Positions 35,501 to 45,265 of a DNA stretch of 64,000 nucleotides are shown in pieces (position 1 is the first letter of the stretch; each line of letters opens with the position of its first letter). This DNA comes from Xenopus tropicalis (lineage: Eukaryota; Chordata; Amphibia; Anura; Pipidae). Position numbers and translations under genes: made by a program. The stretch spans positions 43,836,461-43,900,460 of the forward strand of contig NC_030686.2 in assembly GCF_000004195.4 (NCBI RefSeq), written 5' to 3'. Below the pieces are notes generated by a model that was not told where the DNA came from, searched no databases, and saw only the letters and a list, made by a program, of their open reading frames with translations.

Positions 35501-38042
35501 TAATGAGCGCCAATCAGATTGGACATCATATTGACACTTAGCAGGCCATACATTATAAGATCTGCATGTTTGTTGATGGATCTTATCCTGATATGCCCAC
35601 CTATGGTTGCCAATAAGAGCCACAAAATCAGATCCCAACTACTAGAATACAGGCCATCGGGGTAAAGACCACTGAGGTGCGATGCAGTCCTCAAACTAAC
35701 CTGCCCAATCAACATCTGCCCCATTTTCAGCCAGATATCAGTCAGGTAGGCCCGTCCCATGGCCCCATACACAGGCCAATTAGAGAAGGAAACAAGAGCC
35801 CATTGGTACCTCACAGCTGAGATGGGAGAAACCATCCATGGGGGCACCTATAAGACTGGGTTTTATGGAAAACATCTAGCAGAAAACTATTGCTGAATAA
35901 AATCCGGCTGATTTGATCATACAGCAATATCTATGCTGAACACTTGGCCAAGGGCCACATCAACCATAGGGCAGCTTTTATTGGCCTATGTATGGCCAGC
36001 TTTAGGCCAAACTACTAAAGGTGCTTCTAGTAGTAACGACTCAGCGCACTGTTAGCACTGTTAGTCGAGGTACAGATGGCACTGGGTGCCTGGACCCCAT
36101 CTCCTCGGCTACTATATAATGCAATGGGCAAGTCACCGCTGTGCCTTTTCCCTATTACAGAAATACATTCCTTGCTTATCTTTAGATAGTACATCCACTG
36201 AGTGCTAAAGGGAAAGTGAATCCCGCGTGACAGCCATAAAGCGGAAACGGCTCCGGCCATAAGACTGCAGCGGACAAGCATGTTCTTTAGGAGCAAATAA
36301 AAGCAGGTAAGAAACCTGATTACAATTTATAGGCACTTAAGTCAGCCCAAGGCTCAGATTCCCTAGGAATGTGCCTTTTGTTCAGAGCAATGGACTTTCA
36401 GCTGTAAAGCCCCCAGAATTCCAGGCTGACATGCCTAGACATGATAAAGCTGGATTTGCTGAAGGCATTCCGGGGACAAATAAAACCGTGAGAAATAACT
36501 GGGCCCCCTCCCAACTCCCCTATGATCTGCCCCACTGTGCAACCCTAATCCCAGCTGGTTGCTCTGCCATGTTCTGTACAGCAGAGTAGCACAGTGAAAT
36601 TGACAGGCCCCGTTAGGTCACTGACACTGAGCATGTGCAGTAGAAACCAGGTCCAGATCTGCTCCCTGCAGACCAGGCAACCCGAAATGGCGTCAGATGG
36701 TGCCCACAAACCCTGTTGGGCTACTTTGCTTTTTAGGATACAAGGTACAGCAGTCAGTTTTGGGGGTCCTCAGTGGAGGGGTACCAAAGGGCTCAGCAGG
36801 GGGTCCTGCTTGAAGTCTGACATTCCATCCTCACACACTTGCCCTGAACCTGGCCAATTCATGTTTCACACACATCTGTGGCATCAAGATGCTCCATATG
36901 GCCTATTAACCATGTTAGAAGCCAGCGTGGCATGAATACCCCCACAATCACTATGGGCCTTGGAGGGGTTAATGCACCCAAGTGGTGCCATGTCACCTTC
37001 ATTGAAGTCTAAAGGGAAACTCCATTCCAGTGACTGAATTGTATGTGCTCTCTACTGTATGTGGGCAGCAAGGCACGTGAATGCTCAGTACTGCGGCCCA
37101 CAATGCACTGCTATATGGGGGGCGGGGCTCAGTGATCTACTGTCAGTGCATTAAAGGGGAACACTCACTGCCCAAGAACTGTCTGCATGAAAGAATAGAC
37201 TATCCAATCCATATTAGAGAATGTCCATTGGAAAGCTGCTGAGAATGGCATTTCTGCTGTCCCTGTGGCAGTGGAGCTTACAATCTAAGGTCTCTATCTC
37301 ACTCTCTAGTCACTGACTTGTCTGTGTGTTATCGCAGCGTGGGAGGAAAGCGCAGACATGGAGAGCACATAGACGCTCCTGGCAGATCAATTCTGCAGTT
37401 CGGTTCTGGCCCAGTGCCCAGGGCAGGATTAGACCCAGGACTCCAAACTGGCCAATTGTGCAGCTGGGCTGGAAGTCACTGTCACTTTAAGATCCCCAGC
37501 TGGACCTATTCCTGGGTTTGTACAGGACATTACTATCCGATATGGGGGGGGGGGGGGGGTAGTTTACAGCAGTTCAGGCCTGCCTATCGCTATCACATGT
37601 ATCACATGACTGCAGGGTGGGCTATATTAATATTATAGCGTCATAAACTGGGTCTATAGAGTACAGCTCTGGGGCAGGAGCCAGGGGCAAGATGGGCTAC
37701 CTGGGGGGCAAGTTATGCACTTCACCCCACTCGCCTTAGTTCTCTCCTGCAGAATTGCCCCATGTCCAGGCAAACTAGAACTCTTAGCCAGTACTTGCCG
37801 CATCCCAGCCATACATGCCGCTACCTACCTCCCCCCATTGCCCTTCTACCCACTCCCTGCCCCCCTGTAACTGTAACCAGGGCCCAGACCCTGCGGGGGG
37901 CAGATCTGATGAGTAGGAAGGGGGTGTTGCTCCACTCGCTGCCCCCTTACCTGCCCCGATGAATGCCGCGGTAGCACACCCGCCTCCAGCCTGCACCCAC
38001 AACCTCCCGGGTCAGGACTTGGACCAGCCTGACAGGCGCCAT
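5522..38042 (-). CDS. acsf2: ACSF2, mitochondrial acyl-CoA synthetase family member 2 (16 coding exons)
   Basis: AMP-binding (ANL) superfamily enzyme that activates medium-chain fatty acids with ATP and joins them to CoA; the human protein is mitochondrial. Coding exons, 5' to 3' on the minus strand: 38042-37951, 30429-30234, 30133-30005, 29865-29812, 29438-29320, 29046-28884, 27103-27005, 26906-26758, 25790-25702, 23600-23524, 8354-8247, 8144-7993, 7706-7565, 7469-7359, 5771-5703, 5572-5522. All borders are GT/AG and all phases agree; they sum to 1,800 bases, 599 residues (human about 615). The N-terminus is Arg-rich without acidic residues before residue 13, fitting a transit peptide. Visible motifs: phosphate-binding [10 protein letters not shown] (250-259), YGTTE (392-396), TGD (475-477), [16 protein letters not shown] (491-506), and the catalytic-lysine motif SGK ending at K583. 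Exon 10 and exon 11 are separated by 15.2 kb containing CHAD in antisense. Identity is certain; single junctions could shift by a few bases. Confidence 0.97.
5703..5771 (-). CDS. acsf2: ACSF2 coding exon 15 (catalytic lysine)
   Basis: Residues 561-583, [18 protein letters not shown] then TVSGK. The last residue, K583, is the expected catalytic lysine of the C-terminal subdomain. Confidence 0.97.
5843..6230. mobile_element. T2-type MITE copy in ACSF2 intron 15
   Basis: Begins ccggttcacctttaggttac and has the same interior (tcagatgggggtcactgaccc) as the copies at 53100 and 54690. The rest of intron 15 (5772-7358) shows no recognisable feature. Confidence 0.5.
7359..7469 (-). CDS. acsf2: ACSF2 coding exon 14
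   Basis: Residues 524-560, [20 protein letters not shown] to YCKGK. Acceptor gtcacag, donor AAG|gtaggt. Confidence 0.97.
7565..7706 (-). CDS. acsf2: ACSF2 coding exon 13
   Basis: Residues 476-523, with the hinge-region motif [20 protein letters not shown]. Acceptor tccatcag, donor CAG|gtaatg. Confidence 0.97.
7993..8144 (-). CDS. acsf2: ACSF2 coding exon 12
   Basis: Residues 426-476, with [20 protein letters not shown] and ending WYRTG. Acceptor ccttag, donor GG|gtgagt. Confidence 0.97.
8247..8354 (-). CDS. acsf2: ACSF2 coding exon 11
   Basis: Residues 390-425, starting [16 protein letters not shown], the adenylate-binding YGTTE motif. Acceptor cgtacag, donor GAG|gtaagg. Confidence 0.97.
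9742..11868. repeat. 27-bp minisatellite, about 79 copies (ACSF2 intron 10, upstream of CHAD)
   Basis: Unit of 27 bp built on gggggaaaggtagag and gcacagagact, almost all purine on the plus strand. A variant unit (ctaaaggaaagtaa) recurs at about 10012, 10308, 10417, 10551, 10659, 11117, 11468, 11610 and 11738, often 4-6 units apart. The array ends about 0.6 kb before the CHAD ATG. Because 27 is divisible by 3 it keeps long frames open on both strands. Confidence 0.97.
12401..12408 (+). promoter_or_regulatory. CHAD TATA box
   Basis: TATAAATA lies 50 bp upstream of the ATG and just after a T-rich run (12372-12386). Initiation about 30 bp downstream would give a very short 5' UTR with 12458 as the first ATG. 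Confidence 0.7.
12458..13234 (+). CDS. chad: CHAD coding exon 1
   Basis: Residues 1-259: signal peptide, N-terminal cysteine cap and most leucine-rich repeats. Ends GAGAAG|gtcagt, phase 0. Confidence 0.97.
12458..16471 (+). CDS. chad: CHAD, chondroadherin (3 coding exons)
   Basis: Secreted small leucine-rich repeat protein of cartilage matrix; the family binds collagen, integrin and heparan sulfate. Coding exons 12458-13234, 16095-16258 and 16330-16471 join in phase to 360 residues (human 359). It starts at the first ATG, 50 bp after a TATA box, with a hydrophobic signal peptide ([16 protein letters not shown]). Then come the N-terminal cysteine cap [17 protein letters not shown], a run of about ten leucine-rich repeats (such as [19 protein letters not shown]), the C-terminal cap [16 protein letters not shown] with cysteines through FRSC, and a basic tail [13 protein letters not shown] resembling the heparin-binding end of the mammalian protein. 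The exon 2 acceptor is tcctttag|TTTTCAG; the next AG downstream would break the frame. The gene lies antisense in ACSF2 intron 10, an arrangement shared with human. Intron 1 and the 3' flank are filled by tandem arrays. Confidence 0.97.
13751..13838. repeat. Inverted repeat at the start of the 101-bp array
   Basis: Arms 13751-13783 and 13806-13838 are complementary over 33 bp with one mismatch, around a 22-bp loop. The right arm is part of the first 101-bp unit. Confidence 0.9.
13801..15604. repeat. 101-bp tandem array, about 18 copies, in CHAD intron 1
   Basis: agctagaatctcagcc recurs every 101-103 bp (13801, 13904, 14005, 14106 and so on). Units differ mainly in the length of a G run after cttacaat. 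Confidence 0.97.
15812..16013. repeat. 12-bp tandem array, about 17 copies, in CHAD intron 1
   Basis: Units tgtagcaccca/c with ccc-tc and ccc-ac variants; it ends 81 bp before CHAD exon 2. Confidence 0.95.
16095..16258 (+). CDS. chad: CHAD coding exon 2
   Basis: Residues 260-314, [16 protein letters not shown] to [14 protein letters not shown]. Donor AG|gtgagt, phase 2. Confidence 0.96.
16330..16471 (+). CDS. chad: CHAD coding exon 3 and stop
   Basis: Residues 314-360: [23 protein letters not shown], the basic tail, then TAA at 16469-16471. Confidence 0.97.
16675..22675. repeat. 6-kb minisatellite of 34-bp and 30-bp units downstream of CHAD
   Basis: Two related unit types: 34 bp (agttggcatactcctccagc with cagtcagtgtag) and 30 bp (agttggcgtactccaccggc with cagtgtag). 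They form alternating blocks; the 30-bp blocks lie near 17780-18530, 20015-20765 and 22115-22590. Larger segments are repeated with shifts of about 2,235 bp and 1,896 bp. The array starts about 200 bp after the CHAD stop codon. Confidence 0.97.
22741..22746 (+). terminator. First canonical AATAAA downstream of CHAD
   Basis: Reading from the CHAD stop (16471) I find no AATAAA or ATTAAA until this hexamer, after the whole 6-kb minisatellite. The short stretch 16472-16675 has none. It is a candidate CHAD poly(A) signal, but a non-canonical signal nearer the stop is equally possible. Confidence 0.35.
23524..23600 (-). CDS. acsf2: ACSF2 coding exon 10
   Basis: Residues 364-389, [17 protein letters not shown] to MREIV. 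Acceptor ttgccag, donor GTG|gtaagt. The next coding exon is 15.2 kb away, past CHAD. Confidence 0.96.
23870..25590. repeat. 113-bp tandem array, about 15 copies, in ACSF2 intron 9
   Basis: aaacagtacctgtacttgat recurs every 112-114 bp. Units vary at tttaatgg versus tttcatgg and in the length of a G run. The same unit forms a second array in EME1 at 55805-56870. Confidence 0.97.
25702..25790 (-). CDS. acsf2: ACSF2 coding exon 9
   Basis: Residues 334-364 with [20 protein letters not shown]. Acceptor attttctag, donor CTG|gtatgt. Confidence 0.97.
26036..26414. mobile_element. Palindromic MITE of the ccatacacg family in ACSF2 intron 8
   Basis: Starts aaggctcccatacacgggcc and ends cagtgtatggggacctta; the interior also folds (atcgcccacccgtaggtggg). 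Related copies or fragments lie near 33118, 34060-34400, 35510-36010, 41670-41990 and 52244-52335. Confidence 0.65.
26758..26906 (-). CDS. acsf2: ACSF2 coding exon 8
   Basis: Residues 285-334, containing [20 protein letters not shown]. Acceptor tcttccag, donor AA|gtaaga. Confidence 0.97.
27005..27103 (-). CDS. acsf2: ACSF2 coding exon 7 (phosphate-binding loop)
   Basis: Residues 252-284, beginning [20 protein letters not shown], the AMP-binding signature. Acceptor tgtttctag, donor AAG|gtgagg. Confidence 0.97.
27218..28718. repeat. 104-bp tandem array, about 14 copies, in ACSF2 intron 6
   Basis: acagtatgggggtacagctt recurs every 104 bp, with gccatagtgtttcccttaga in each unit. Diverged single copies occur near 46970-47050 (same strand) and 58350-58410 (opposite strand). 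Confidence 0.97.
28884..29046 (-). CDS. acsf2: ACSF2 coding exon 6
   Basis: Residues 197-251, from [16 protein letters not shown] to [10 protein letters not shown], just before the phosphate-binding loop. Acceptor tctgacag, donor TCT|gtaagtg. Confidence 0.97.
29320..29438 (-). CDS. acsf2: ACSF2 coding exon 5
   Basis: Residues 158-197 ([18 protein letters not shown] onward); acceptor ccttgcag, donor AA|gtaagt, leaving two bases for exon 6. Confidence 0.96.
29812..29865 (-). CDS. acsf2: ACSF2 coding exon 4
   Basis: Residues 140-157, reading [18 protein letters not shown]; 54 bases, phase 0 at both ends. Confidence 0.97.
30005..30133 (-). CDS. acsf2: ACSF2 coding exon 3
   Basis: Residues 97-139, including [18 protein letters not shown], which is highly similar to the human enzyme. 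Phase 0 at both ends. Confidence 0.97.
30234..30429 (-). CDS. acsf2: ACSF2 coding exon 2
   Basis: Residues 31-96, entered at ccccttcag and left at GAT|gtgcgt. Contains [20 protein letters not shown] and the start of the AMP-binding domain. Confidence 0.95.
30430..37950 (-). other. ACSF2 intron 1
   Basis: 7.5 kb without a supported exon. It contains a T2-type fragment (30790-30895), the hAT-like tandem element at 31300-31834, a SINE-like tail element near 32205-32345, ccatacacg-family fragments between 33118 and 36010, and a diverged SINE near 37270-37470. A G run of about 16 lies near 37543. Confidence 0.6.
31300..31834. repeat. Tandem copies of a CAGGCC-ended hAT-like element (site 1)
   Basis: About four units of roughly 125-130 bp, each with ctggcattccaagtaccc and ggcatttgcctgaacccaca. 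Confidence 0.85.
37951..38042 (-). CDS. acsf2: ACSF2 coding exon 1
   Basis: Residues 1-31. Starts with ATG (reverse complement of cat at 38040-38042), reads [15 protein letters not shown] onward, and ends CAG|gtaagg. It encodes the presumed mitochondrial transit peptide. No similarity is expected beyond composition, so the call rests on phase, position and the GC-rich promoter upstream. Confidence 0.88.
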
Positions 38043-38250
38043 AACGAGGTGCAGCGCAAAGAGCCCAAGCTCGCCTGAAGGAACCCGAATAGTACAGTAA
38101 CAGGGAGTTCTTTTGTTAACCCACGCCCAGTTACTGGGTAGCTCCGCCCTGTGGGGATGCCACGCCCACTCTGTACTTAAGTCCCGCCCCGTACTTCGCT
38201 ATGTTACAGCCATGTGCGAGGAGGTTGCCCCGCCCACATACAGTTTCGCC
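38043..38250 (-). promoter_or_regulatory. ACSF2 5' UTR and GC-box promoter region
   Basis: Upstream of the ACSF2 ATG the sequence carries GC boxes near 38141, 38184 and 38228 (ctccgccc, gtcccgcccc, ccccgccc) and no TATA box, as is usual for housekeeping mitochondrial genes. A 29-bp tandem array begins immediately upstream at about 38258. Confidence 0.5.
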
Positions 38251-38257
38251 GGGGGGG

Positions 38258-38910
38258 GCAAGTTAGGGAGTGAGTGTAAGGTTGGGGCAAGTTAGGGAGT
38301 GAGTGTAAGGTTGGGGCAAGTTAGGGAGTGAGTGTAAGGTTGGGGCAAGTTAGGGAGTGAGTGTAAGGTTGGGGCAAGTTAGGGAGTGAGTGTAAGGTTG
38401 GGGCAAGTTAGGGAGTGAGTGTAAGGTTGGGGGCAAGTTAGGGAGTGAGTGTAAGGTTGGGGGCAAGTTAGGGAGTCAGTGTAAGGTTGGGGCAAGTTAG
38501 GGAGTGAGTGTAAGGTTGGGGCAAGTTAGGGAGTGAGTGTAAGGTTGGGGCAAGTTAGGGAGTGAGTGTAAGGTTGGGGGCAAGTTAGGGAGTGAGTGTA
38601 AGGTTGGGGGCAAGTTAGGGAGTGAGTGTAAGGTTGGGGCAAGTTAGGGAGTGAGTGTAAGGTTGGGGCAAGTTAGGGAGTGAGTGTAAGGTTGGGGCAA
38701 GTTAGGGAGTGAGTGTAAGGTTGGGGGCAAGTTAGGGAGTGAGTGTAAGGTTGGGGCAAGTTAGGGAGTGAGTGTAAGGTTGGGGCAAGTTAGGGAGTGA
38801 GTGTAAGGTTGGGGCAAGTTAGGGAGTGAGTGTAAGGTTGGGGCAAGTTAGGGAGTGAGTGTAAGGTTGGGGCAAGTTAGGGAGTGAGTGTAAGGTTGGG
38901 GCAAGTTAGG
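38258..38910. repeat. 29-bp G-rich minisatellite next to the ACSF2 promoter, about 22 copies
   Basis: Each 29-30 bp unit reads ttagggagtgagtgtaagg then ttgggg(g)caag. It contains one telomere-like TTAGGG and two G runs per unit. Confidence 0.95.
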
Positions 38911-39119
38911 CACTGGCACACCGACACATACACGCCTAGGGAAAGCAGTGCCAGCGTCTGTATGCCTCAGGCTGCTCATAGGCAGAGCACTAACAATTCT
39001 AAATTCTCCCACAGGGACAACTAATAAAAAGACAAAGGTGGGGGTGGCACATAGGGCAGAATTACCCACTGTACCATCCTGCTATATTCCCTGAGCTACA
39101 GCTCTAATGTCCTCCCAAC

Positions 39120-39643
39120 AGTCCGGGCCTGGGTCCTGGCATTCCCAGTACCCAGAGGCACAAACAGCGCCCCCAGCCCAATAAATAGTGACTGTCTATG
39201 GCATCTTATAGCAGCCCCTCTGGCATTTGCCTGAACCCACAGATTGCCAGTCTGGGCCTGGGTCCTGGCATTCCCAGTACCCAGAGGCCCAAACAGCCCC
39301 CCCAGCCCAATAAATAGTGACTGTCTATGGCATCTTACAGCAGCCCCTCTGGCATTTGCCTGAACCCACAGATTGCCAGTCTGGGCCTGGGCCCTGGCAT
39401 TCCAAGTACCCAGAGGCCCAAACAGCCCCCCCCCCAGCCCAATAAATAGTGACTATGGCATCTTACAGCAGCCCCTCTGGCATTTGCCTGAACCCACAGA
39501 TTGCCAGTCTGGGCCTGGGTCCTGTCATTCCCAGTACCCAGAGGCCCAAACAGCCCCCCCAGCCCAATAAATAGTGACTATGGCATCTTACAGCAGCCCC
39601 TCTGGCATTTGCCTGAACCCACAGATTGCCAGTCTGGGCCTCC
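39120..39643. repeat. Tandem copies of the CAGGCC-ended element (site 2)
   Basis: About four direct units, same family as 31300-31834 and 45266-46307. Confidence 0.85.
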
Positions 39644-41085
39644 CTGGCTCTGCCTACCTTCCATTTCTTTCCCCTCTCTAATCTGCCTTCATTTCTACCT
39701 CTCTGTACACTAGCCCCCTGCTCTGCTCCCTGTAACTGCCCACACACTGACCCAGACTCCTAAAAAGCTGCAAAGGCAAAACAATTGGATTGGCTTGATT
39801 TGTACCAACACATGGGCGGCCAAATTGGGCAAGGAACACTACTTTGCCAACCTCACCTCTAAATGTCTGGGCTCTGGGGTCAAACTGTGCAGGGTCCCCC
39901 GGGGCTTGCCATGGACCCCACACCCCCTTCCCCCAAGCATCTGTACATTATATTTATCTATATACACAGTATTTTTTTTAAAGAAAAAAAAACAAGATAA
40001 AAAAATGTATAATATTGATATTTCCCCTTTAAATACTAGGGAGTGTGTGACGTGGAGGCACAATTTGTATAATGTGGGAAGAATAGGCAGTGTGGGCGTT
40101 CCTGGAAAGCTGTGGGTGGCACTAAACAATATGTGGGTGTGGCATGAAAAATGTAGTGGGGGTGGGGCTGGCAGCAGAATGTGCTACTGAGAGGGGTCAG
40201 AAAGTTTATACCGGGCACCAGTGTGGGAATGTACAGGGGGGGCAGTGCTCTATGTCAGGCCATATATTAACCCCTCCATTCCTGGCCAGTCTAAAGGGAA
40301 GGAAGATACCTTATCAATCACTTATATACCCACTGTATCACTCGGCAGTTACACAAACAGCTGAAACAGTGTCGCAGAAGCAGCTGATTAACCTGGGAGA
40401 GAATGGGCTTGTGCTACATTGTTTCGAGAGTCAGAACCAGACAGTGGGGATAAACAAACACTGCTTTCCGTAGCAATTACATTTACACGTAACTGTAAAA
40501 CCCTTCAGTGTGTAATAAATGTATATGTATTGTTTGCTTTACACATTCCTACCAGTGCCAGTCCCAGAGATACATACAGCAAAGGAATGGACACGTGGCT
40601 CAGCTACTGGGCTAAACCAGAGATATTGGGAGCCCGTAGCAACGTACAGCCGGGCTGGCAGATTAGCAGCTACTTACTGAGCAGGGTTGCCGGGCGGCAC
40701 AAACTGTAATGAGTGAGTGCAGTTTCACAAGCCCATGGTCCTACCGGCTGCTAATCTGGGACTAGGACACACATATGGCACAAGGAGAGACCCCAGAGCT
40801 CCACTGGACCTCAATAATATACAAATGGCTACTACAGGTACTATAGGGCTAGTCCATGATCAGATTAATTTAAGAAGCCAAACACAATCACACAGTTGGT
40901 TGCCCCTAAGTAGGCAGAGATACCCAAGCCCAGGGGCACACAAACACCGGGGAGACCCCAGAACCCTTAGCTGAGCACATGATCACCTTTAGCTGAGACT
41001 ACACAGGCATCACAATAGCAAGGGTTCTGAGCTTAGCCAAACGGCAAACTAACCCACTCTGGGTCTGAGCAGCTAACTATCTAAC

Positions 41086-41369
41086 TAGCTCTGGTACACG
41101 GGGAGATTAGTCACCCGCGACAAATCTCCCTTGTTGCGGGTGACTAATCTCCCCGATATGACATCCCACCGGCAAAAATGTAAATCGCCGGTGGCATACA
41201 CGGCGGCGCAATCGGTGAAGTTGCCTCTCGAGGCAAATCACGCCGCCGCGTGTGCCATCTCACCGCCGATTTACATTTTCGCTGGTGGGATGTCATATCG
41301 GGGAGATTAGTCACCCACAACAAGGGAGATTTGTTGCGGGCGACTAATTTCTCCGTGTACCAGAGCCCT
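41086..41369. mobile_element. Near-perfect palindromic MITE
   Basis: Ends ctctggtacacggggagatt and its complement; almost the whole 280 bp folds back on itself around cctctcgagg near 41230. Confidence 0.85.
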
Positions 41370-42535
41370 TAGGGTCAAGACACACGGAGCTACTGAGTAG
41401 CAGCTGTTTGTCATGGCTGCTAAATTGAGAAAATCCCCTGCCGTAGACAATACTGAGAATTGCCTCTGCTAAAACACACGTAAAGTAGTGATGTGCGGGC
41501 CGGCCCAATACCCGCAGGTCGGGCAGGCCAACCTCAGTACATCACCTGCAACCTAACATTGTGGCTTCCCATTTACGGCTTCTGAATTTATAGGCGCGCA
41601 TCCAACACGCTCTGTCCCTTTTGTGACATCATTGCTGGGTGACTGCAAGTCTATAAGTAGAGGGGAGAAACCGGGTCTAGCTGCCGATATGGGTCCCTTA
41701 GACAGACTCGGCAGCTTATCGGCCCGTGTAGGGGCACTACCAACGGGCCTGCCCGACTGATATCTGGCCTGAAATTGGGCAGATATCGATCGGGCAGGTG
41801 TAAAAATTTAGTCGGATAGGGGGCGCCTATACCCGCCGCCTATACCCGTCGTATTAATTCGATTGTTTGGCCCCAGGGCCAAATGACCGAATTAGCCCGA
41901 TATCGCCCATCCGTAGGTGGAGATATCATGAGAAGATCCACTCAGCGACCTTGCCAAGCGAGCGGCTCTTAGCGTGTATGGCCACCTTTAGGGTCGGGTG
42001 CGGATGGAGTATTTCTCATAGAGACAGTTAGTTAAATGATCAGCATTGTGTATTTTAGAAGCTGTGAAAAGTAGCTGCTGCTAGTAGCTCCGTGTGTCTT
42101 TACCCTTAGCACAAGGGGCAAATGGACTTTAGGTTAACACAACACCCCATGAGCTGAGCTCAAAGCACTGATACTGAGCAACTGCACCAGAATTAAATGC
42201 AACTGATCTGATAATTTGGGATTCTGCCATTTCAGGCACTTGGCAACAAAATATGCTGTGTGTATTGATGCAGGCTGCAGTGCAAACCACTGCCACACAC
42301 ACCTTACACCCTGCCAACCCACTGCTCCATACCAGACTGACAGTTCTGGGGCAGGAGATTTTCTCCTGCCCAATGCAGATGTGAGCTGAGGGGCATTCTG
42401 TAGAGACCTGCATGGTTTATGCCCGACCCAGACTCGCTGACATGAAACCCAACCTGCACTTACCACCCTGCTATGCCCCCTACCCAGACTCACTACCAGG
42501 GCTGGAACTAGGGGTAGGCAGAATAGGCACCTACC

Positions 42536-42794
42536 CAGGGTCAGACTGGGGGGTGAAGGGCCCACCGGGGCTCCCGCAGGTGCCCACGTGTCCCCCCCGC
42601 AGGGGACCCCCTAACCCCCCTTGTAGGGACCCCCACCTGACGTCCTCCCCCAAGCGCGTAAATTTAACATGTCAGGGCAGTAGCGGTTGGGCAGGGGGAG
42701 CGCCGGCAAGGGTTCGGGTCTGGGTCGCAGTGGCCCACTAGAGCCGGGGCCCACCGGGATTTTTCCGGTGTCCCATCGGCCCAATCCGACCCTG
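42536..42794. mobile_element. hAT-like MITE with perfect 8-bp target duplication
   Basis: Inverted ends CAGGGTCAGACTGGG and CCAATCCGACCCTG, flanked on both sides by cacctacc (42528-42535 and 42795-42802). Confidence 0.85.
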
Positions 42795-44664
42795 CACCTA
42801 CCTACAGTACAACGATGGGGGGGGGACCAGGCTGTAACCTCTCTTGCCTACCCCTAGTCTGTGCCCCCTTGTCATTGACCCCACTGCTTGTCATTGCGTG
42901 GCATGCCCAATGCAATGGCATTGGGCATGCCCGAGTGCCAGGGGCAATGTGGCCAACCAGGTTGCCTAGGGTGCCCGGTCGGCTTGGCCTGCCCCTTTCT
43001 ACCTGCAATGGGTTAACTTACCTTATGACCAGAGGCCCCGCAAAACTGGACCGGGAGTGACCTCATTCAGGAGCTGGAAATGAGTAAGAGGCAAAAATAC
43101 CACTGGGAGTAGGTGGGAACATATCCGCACTTTAGCCGGGTGCCCAAGTAGGGTGCAGCCCACCCTCACAGTCAGGGAATCGGGGGCCACTTTGCAGGTA
43201 TTCTGCAGGTACCCAATCTGACTCATACCACCCCTATAATCCTGCCCTCCTAGGCCCTGGGCTTGTATAGGAATATATTGTGCGGTGCGGCAATGACAGC
43301 TTCGCGCGCAATTTTTACAAGTAGAGGGTAATCAAGAACAAAACTGAGAGCAATAAAACCACTAAGATCCAATAAAACCAATGAAAAGCAATAAAGTTAT
43401 TGCACCAAACAACCAATTAACAGCAACGCAGACCTGATAAAGCCATAAAATAACTGAACAGAAAAATGACTAAATGTGAAGCAAAACCACGCGCTCGTTC
43501 CACTGGCAATAAAACACATTCAAGGGTAAAAAAGCGATTGTGTAAACTTGTCCAGCTGTGTGTTGTGTGTATGTATGTGTGGTGTAAGTGTGTAACCCAG
43601 CCAAAAAGAAGTAGGGGCAGTAAAGACAGGAGAGGCTGGAGGGCCGCAGGGTAACAGGTAACACCAAATTGGTTGCTATGGGTTACTAGACTCAACGTGC
43701 AGCTTGGCGACATATATTAGAATACAATTTCTAGAATGTATCTGGAACTCATCTTTACTATGGGGGGAAGAGACATGTTTATCTCCCAGGATAAACAAAC
43801 CCCTACCCATCAGTCTTCCTATACGCTGAGCACAGGGATAACTCCAGGGGCCACTGCATGGGGGAGCGGGGATATGGAGTTATAATTTGTTATGGGAAAA
43901 CTATAATAAAAGAAGAAACTAAACCAACCTCCCAAGGGCAGTCTAACTGCACAGAAATGTATTACTTTACTTCTAGTCTGGTTTAAGCAGACAGGGTTTG
44001 AAAATGATAGTGGGTTTAGTTCCCCTTTAACCTATAAATCTCTCCTATATGAAAGTATATAGTACCGATACCTAGGTATAAAGTACAGCCCAGGGGTCCC
44101 TGCACTTACACTGGCACTGTATGATCAGGCCTGCACTATATAAATGCCTAATATTATCTGGTTGCTAGGGTCAGCGACCTCTCCCTCTCTGGTTCTGTAA
44201 ATCCAGATGTTTCAGTCTAAATAATAATAATTGCCTTTGTACTGTATTTTCTTTATTTTTTAAAAAATAAAAATTCTAAATTTAAAAATATATATATATA
44301 TTTTTAATCTTTTTATGAGTAAAAAGGAACATTTTTCTTGGCCCAAACCGGACTAGGGCAATAGGTAACCTATAAAGCGCTGCCCCAAGGCCACATTCCT
44401 CTGCAGGCAGATTCAAATGGATCAGGATGTTCCAGTCATAGAGGTTTAAAAACAGCCTGGGTACAGCGCCTTCCTGGGAACCTCTCACTCACGCGATCAC
44501 GTGATGCACCCAATAACCCTGCGACTAATGGGCGGGGCCTGGGGCACGAATGCATTAGGCTTTACTACTCTTATTGGCTGTGCTCATAGTAATGCCATCA
44601 GGGCAGCCTGGGTTTGTATTGTGGTGTCATATAAACCGCAGGTTATACTGACTGTATATCTGTA

Positions 44665-45235
44665 ACCCTGGGTACCCCCGGAACTATAGCAGGGTGACTG
44701 TTACCCCAATGTTTCTATATATCTGTAACCTTGTTATGGGCTAAGGGGGCCCAGCCTGAAGGCCAGTTAGGGGGGGATTTGGGGTGAGTGCTTATTTGTG
44801 CCCTGGGTACCCCCGGAACTATAGCGGGGTGACTGTTACCCCAATGTTTCTATATATCTGTAACCTTGTTATGGGCTAAGGGGGCCCAGCCTGAAGGCCA
44901 GTTAGGGGGGGATTTGGGGTGAGTGCTTATTTGTGCCCTGGGTACCCCCGGAACTATAGCAGGGTGACTGTTACCCCAATGTTTCTATATATCTGTAACC
45001 TTGTTATGGGCTAAGGGGGCCCAGCCTGAAGGCCAGTTAGGGGGGGATTTGGGGTGAGTGCTTATTTATGCCCTGGGTACCCCTGGAACTATAGCAGGGT
45101 GACTGTTACCCCAATGTTTCTATATATCTGTAACCTTGTTATGGGCTAAGGGGGCCCAGCCTGAAGGCCAGTTAGGGGGGGATTTGGGGTGAGTGCTTAT
45201 TGTGGGTGCCCCTGGAACTATAGCAGAGTGACATA
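44665..45235. repeat. 135-bp tandem array, about 4.2 copies
   Basis: ggtacccccggaactatagc recurs at 44671, 44806, 44941 and 45076, exactly 135 bp apart. Confidence 0.95.
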
Positions 45236-45265
45236 GCAGTTTTGGAAACTTTATATACTTTACTG

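Noticed and set aside
30586..37638. Scattered open frames of 60-125 codons in ACSF2 intron 1
   Set aside because: They lack splice-supported borders, recognisable domains or repeats of protein type, and several overlap dispersed elements.
38258..38910. Interstitial telomeric repeat
   Set aside because: TTAGGG occurs only once per 29-bp unit and is not itself tandem.
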